Below, in pieces: positions 54,839-57,780 of a DNA stretch of 57,780 nt. Origin of the DNA: an uncultured Paracoccaceae bacterium (lineage in GTDB: Bacteria; Pseudomonadota; Alphaproteobacteria; Rhodobacterales; Rhodobacteraceae); contig CANMPL010000011.1 of assembly GCA_947499715.1 (NCBI GenBank), forward strand, positions 1 to 57,780. Reading direction: 5' to 3'. The notes beneath the pieces were generated by a model. The model ran no database searches. It saw only the letters and a program-made list of their open reading frames with translations, and was not told the DNA's origin. The position numbers and the translations under genes are program-made. Each line of letters starts with the position of its first letter. Within the stretch, counting starts at the first letter, position 1.

Positions 54839-54936
54839 TTCGGTTTCCTTTATTAAAACAAGGGCTTGATAGGTTGATAAGCAGGCGGGGCGGTGGCGTG
54901 ACGGCCGCTTCGCTAAGGATTTGTTTGATCGGCGCG

Positions 54937-55620
54937 TCAAGCCAGCGCCGTCGTCCCGTGTCGTCCGGGCATGAACAGAAGCCACATGCAAAAGGCTGTT
55001 TCTGCGACGAGTGGGACGAAATAGGCCGGGGTGATGATCCCGTGCAGATCCGGCGCAACGAAGCGCAAGAGGCTGCCCAACAAATATACAAGCCCAGACA
55101 GGCCAATACCGATGCCAAGCACACGTGGGACGAAACCGGACCCGTTGATCAGAAAGGCGGTCAAAAGACAGTTCATCCCGAAAAAGATCAGACCCAGATC
55201 ATAGCCGTAGGCGTGCAGCGTTATGAACGCGAGCACCAGACCGGCGCCATCGCCCATGGCCCCCGGTTGCAGCAGCAAGATCGCAGCTTGCAGGTTCAAT
55301 AGACCCGCAGCGATCAAGCCCGCCTGGAGCAGGCGAAAAATCATCGCCGTGAGTGCCAATCCCGCAGATACCGGACGAAACAGCCAGAACAACATAACGG
55401 CGAGCGTCACATCGGCGATGGCCATCACGACATCTGCCATGATCGACAGCCGAAAGCGCATGAATTGGGCCGAGATGGCTTGTGCCGTGTCTTTCGCCGA
55501 CCCCAAATCAATCAGCGGCCCGCGTAGCGCGACCTCTGATCCGACACCGCAAAGAATGATAGCCAGATAGCAGAGTCCGGCGAAGCGGACCTGCCTGGAT
55601 GAAAGCGGAAGCGTCTTCAT
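54937..55620 (-). CDS. DUF4386 family membrane protein
   Basis: 227 residues from MKTLPLSSRQVRFAGLCYLA. It has six to seven hydrophobic segments, and the family-typical lines GLCYLAIILCGVGSEVALRGPL near the start (split as GLCYLAIILCGV and GSEVALRGPL) and HAYGYDLGLIFFGMNCLL in the middle. Function unknown. The gene starts ten bases after the MDR stop and is probably co-transcribed with it. Confidence 0.85.
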   Translation of the reverse strand: MKTLPLSSRQVRFAGLCYLAIILCGVGSEVALRGPLIDLGSAKDTAQAISAQFMRFRLSIMADVVMAIADVTLAVMLFWLFRPVSAGLALTAMIFRLLQAGLIAAGLLNLQAAILLLQPGAMGDGAGLVLAFITLHAYGYDLGLIFFGMNCLLTAFLINGSGFVPRVLGIGIGLSGLVYLLGSLLRFVAPDLHGIITPAYFVPLVAETAFCMWLLFMPGRHGTTALA

Positions 55621-55630
55621 CTTTTGCCCC

Positions 55631-56611
55631 CTAAACCACAACGACATTGCCACGCTTGCGGCCTGTCTCGACATAGCGGTGGGCTTCCACCAAATTGACC
55701 AGCGGATAGGTCCTGTCCATGACGGGGGAAAACTGGTTGCTGGCCATGAGCGCCAAGACCTCTGATAGTTCTGCATGGTGAACAACGGGCTTTGACATAC
55801 CGGCTGCGGCAAATCTGGCCCTCTTTCGTCCAAAGCAAGCCGTCACGATCATGTCACGCAACAGCGCAAGGCCCAGAACCGGGCAGACAAATCGCCCACC
55901 GTCGGTCAATGCTGGTTTGGCTGCGCGATAAGACGACACCCCGAGCGTGTCAAAGACGACGTCATAGATGGGCCCGTCCCCAAGGGGATCTTTTGATTTG
56001 TAGTCGACAGTCTGATCCGCTCCAAGGGACCCAAGCAATTCGGCGTTGCGCGCGCTGGCGCTGGCCGTAACCATTGCCCCCAATGCTTTGGCAAATTGGA
56101 CTGCGGCAGTGCCCAGGCTGCCGGAACCGCCTAAGATCAATACGTTCTCACCCGGCTGAACTTGCGCCACGCGGGTCAGGAAATGCCAGGACGTCATCGC
56201 GCCATCAAAGAGGATGGCCGCTTCTTCGTAGCTGACGGTCTCTGGCTTTGCCAGCAGACTGCCGGTTTCTTCGACACAGATGTGCGATGCATTGGCACCG
56301 AACTGAAGGCCAGCTTCACCAAAGATTGCATCGCCTACGCGAAAATTGGTCACCTCGTTGCCAACGGCAACGACATCACCTGAAAAACAGGTTCCAACCA
56401 ACCCGGAGCGAGGACGCGATAGTCCCAAGAACAACCGCGCAAACTTAGGCTGCCCGGCGCGCATCATCGTATCTGCACGAGAAACGGCAGAGGCGCGGAT
56501 GCGCACAAGGACCTGCCGGCTGCCCGGCGTCGGCAACGGTCGCGAAACAGGGGTGAGGACGTCTGGTCCACCGTAACGGCTGACGTCCCATGCATTGAAT
56601 GTGGTTTCCAT
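55631..56611 (-). CDS. Quinone reductase-like MDR oxidoreductase
   Basis: 326 residues from METTFNAWDVSRYGGPDVL, with GAGAG before the ATG. It is a medium-chain dehydrogenase without the structural zinc Cys cluster. The NAD(P)-binding motif is VLILGGSGSLGTAAVQFAKALGA, given as VLILGGSGSLG and TAAVQFAKALGA. It probably reduces quinones or enals with NAD(P)H. A LysR gene lies divergent with 101 bases between starts and is the likely regulator. The next gene encodes a DUF4386 protein. Confidence 0.9.
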   Translation of the reverse strand: METTFNAWDVSRYGGPDVLTPVSRPLPTPGSRQVLVRIRASAVSRADTMMRAGQPKFARLFLGLSRPRSGLVGTCFSGDVVAVGNEVTNFRVGDAIFGEAGLQFGANASHICVEETGSLLAKPETVSYEEAAILFDGAMTSWHFLTRVAQVQPGENVLILGGSGSLGTAAVQFAKALGAMVTASASARNAELLGSLGADQTVDYKSKDPLGDGPIYDVVFDTLGVSSYRAAKPALTDGGRFVCPVLGLALLRDMIVTACFGRKRARFAAAGMSKPVVHHAELSEVLALMASNQFSPVMDRTYPLVNLVEAHRYVETGRKRGNVVVV

Positions 56612-56712
56612 GATGATCTCTCTTGTTTGAATGCTCCGAGAGATATCGTGTTTATTTCGACCCAATAACTGGCTAAAATGAACCGCATCGGATCAAAAAC
56701 GGTACACTTAGC

Positions 56713-57594
56713 ATGGATTGGAAATCACTTCCCGCTTTTCTTGCCGTCGCCCGATCGGGGTCTTTGCGCGCTGGGGCCGAGCAGATTGAAGGGACACACG
56801 CGACCGTAAGACGTCAGATCGAGGGGCTGGAGGCACAGTTGGGAACGACGCTCTTTCGCAGAAATGCAGGAGGTCTGACACTGACAGCCGCCGGACGGCG
56901 GTTACTGCCACAAGCCTTGGAAGCAGAGGCAGCGTTGCTGAAAGGGTTCAGCGCTGTGAAAGGCCTTGATCGCGAAGCATCAGGCCGCATTCGCCTTTCT
57001 GCTGATCCTCTGACCGCACATTACCTGCTGGCGCCCGTTTTGGCAGACTTCGCAGCACTTTATCCAGATATCGAGATTGACCTGAAACTGTCCTACTTCA
57101 TCGACTCCATTGAGAAAGATGAAACAGACGTTTCCATTCGTCACGTTGTTGACGTGGAGGAAGACGCGGTCGGGCGAAAGCTATTTCCATTGTCCATTGG
57201 CGTCTTCGCCTCTCGCAAGTACATCGACACGGTGCTCCCCAAGGCTGGCCCGAAAGGAGCGGGGCTCACGTGGATTGGCTACGGCGAGGTACCCGAATTG
57301 CAGGCGATGATCGACGCGTCGCCTTTCCCCAAAGGACGTGTTCGGCACAGCGTCCAAGACCCGCAAATGCACCTTCATCTTGCGCGGCATGGGGCGGGCA
57401 TGACGTTTGTTGCGAATTGGGTACAATCCGTCTTTCCCGAAATGCAACGTGTGCCCGGAACAGCATTGGACCAAAGGCGATCAACGTGGATACTTCTTCA
57501 TGGCGATCTGCGCCGCGTACGCCGCGCGCGATTGCTTGTCGACTACCTCTTTAGCGCGTTGCTGGAACGACGCGCGGACTTTGTCGGACAGTAA
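56713..57594 (+). CDS. LysR family transcriptional regulator
   Basis: 293 residues. The N-terminal winged helix is MDWKSLPAFLAVARSGSLRAGAEQ, shown as MDWKSLPAFLAVARSG and SLRAGAEQ. A TVRRQIEGLEAQLGTTLF recognition region follows, and the effector-binding domain fills about 90-290. No strong ribosome-binding site is seen. It is divergent from the MDR oxidoreductase gene and probably controls that unit. Confidence 0.93.
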   Translation: MDWKSLPAFLAVARSGSLRAGAEQIEGTHATVRRQIEGLEAQLGTTLFRRNAGGLTLTAAGRRLLPQALEAEAALLKGFSAVKGLDREASGRIRLSADPLTAHYLLAPVLADFAALYPDIEIDLKLSYFIDSIEKDETDVSIRHVVDVEEDAVGRKLFPLSIGVFASRKYIDTVLPKAGPKGAGLTWIGYGEVPELQAMIDASPFPKGRVRHSVQDPQMHLHLARHGAGMTFVANWVQSVFPEMQRVPGTALDQRRSTWILLHGDLRRVRRARLLVDYLFSALLERRADFVGQ

Positions 57595-57682
57595 TCGTGC
57601 GCTTGCTGTTTTGTGCTAATCGTCTCAGGCAACGTGTTTCAGTCCGATGTCTGGAGCCAAGGTGTTCCAAAAAGGGTCAAAA

Positions 57683-57780
57683 ATGCATGTCTATAAAGCA
57701 CCAAAGCTGATGGGGTGGATGGCTCCTGCTTCAACCGGCGTCGCAATGCGCCATAGTGCAGGTGTCAAAATCTGCTTATG
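57683..57780 (+). CDS. Possible start of a gene cut by the window end
   Basis: An open frame with ATG at 57683 after AAAGGGTCAAAA runs without stop to the window end: MHVYKAPKLMGWMAP and 17 more codons. It cannot be checked further and may be a chance frame. Confidence 0.3.
   Translation, partial: MHVYKAPKLMGWMAPASTGVAMRHSAGVKICL

Noticed and set aside
1-57780. tRNA or rRNA genes and insertion sequences
   Set aside because: No tRNA-like cloverleaf, rRNA segment, transposase or terminal inverted repeats were recognised on either strand by eye; a tRNAscan and ISfinder search would settle it.

Overview
The window is about 58 kb of GC-rich, gene-dense alphaproteobacterial chromosome. It most resembles the Rhodobacteraceae (Roseobacter group). 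That inference rests on the gene content: an NDH-like/SelD fusion beside MnmH, the urate-oxidising membrane protein PuuD with an allantoinase/OHCU decarboxylase fusion, and a serC leader RNA. It also rests on an OmpR-type regulator with a SorX-like 3'-UTR small RNA, full CtrA-type sites, and the family's short intergenic repeats. There are no rRNA or tRNA genes, insertion sequences or CRISPR arrays.

Layout. 1-12.9 kb: yaaA, a thiolase, a translationally coupled ABC-transporter/AttH-like/PNPOx-like set, the selenium pair selD-fusion and mnmH (convergent), an unknown pentapeptide-like membrane protein, a DUF1801 protein and a metallophosphoesterase. 13-18.1 kb: the whole phosphorylated serine pathway (serC-serA on minus, serB divergent on plus) with a leader RNA before serC, then a TauE/SafE exporter and a rhodanese-like protein. 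18.1-23.5 kb: two large paralogous RTX (calcium-binding, type I secreted) proteins and an OmpR-type response regulator whose 3' UTR carries a SorX-type sRNA. 23.5-36.3 kb: ribA, an L,D-transpeptidase, rppH, rnr, dapE, a PLP decarboxylase, small membrane proteins, dapD, a LOG-family protein, a frameshifted gene and rlmN. 36.3-48.2 kb: an IalB-like protein, asparaginase, xthA, a GDSL hydrolase, a thioredoxin-TPR protein, a Lon-N domain protein, a Trm112-like protein, a UbiH-like hydroxylase, an amidase, a dapC-like aminotransferase and ftsK. 48.3-53.3 kb: a urate-to-glyoxylate catabolic cluster (allE, a GAPDH-like gene, allA, puuE-OHCU decarboxylase fusion, puuD). 53.4 kb to the end: a small unknown gene, four minus-strand genes (DoxX-like, SnoaL-like, DUF4386, MDR oxidoreductase) and a divergent LysR regulator.

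How genes work together. SerA, SerC and SerB make serine from 3-phosphoglycerate. DapD, the DapC-like aminotransferase and DapE cover three steps of succinylase lysine/diaminopimelate synthesis, although they are dispersed. SelD makes selenophosphate, which MnmH uses for tRNA 2-selenouridine. PuuD, the OHCU decarboxylase/allantoinase fusion, AllE and AllA would take urate to glyoxylate, but the hydroxyisourate hydrolase and the allantoate amidohydrolase are not in the window.

Most unusual signals. (i) A SorX-like 3'-UTR RNA with CUCC-bearing hairpin loops after the OmpR-type regulator, and a diverged second copy after the adjacent RTX gene in which that loop is lost. (ii) CtrA-type sites in front of both RTX genes. 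(iii) A dispersed intergenic repeat that supplies the last residues of two unrelated proteins. (iv) Perfect palindromes sharing a TTCGTCGAA core with compensating arm changes. (v) Five convergent gene pairs that overlap by exactly four bases at their stop codons. (vi) An atypical GAPDH-like gene coupled to allE.
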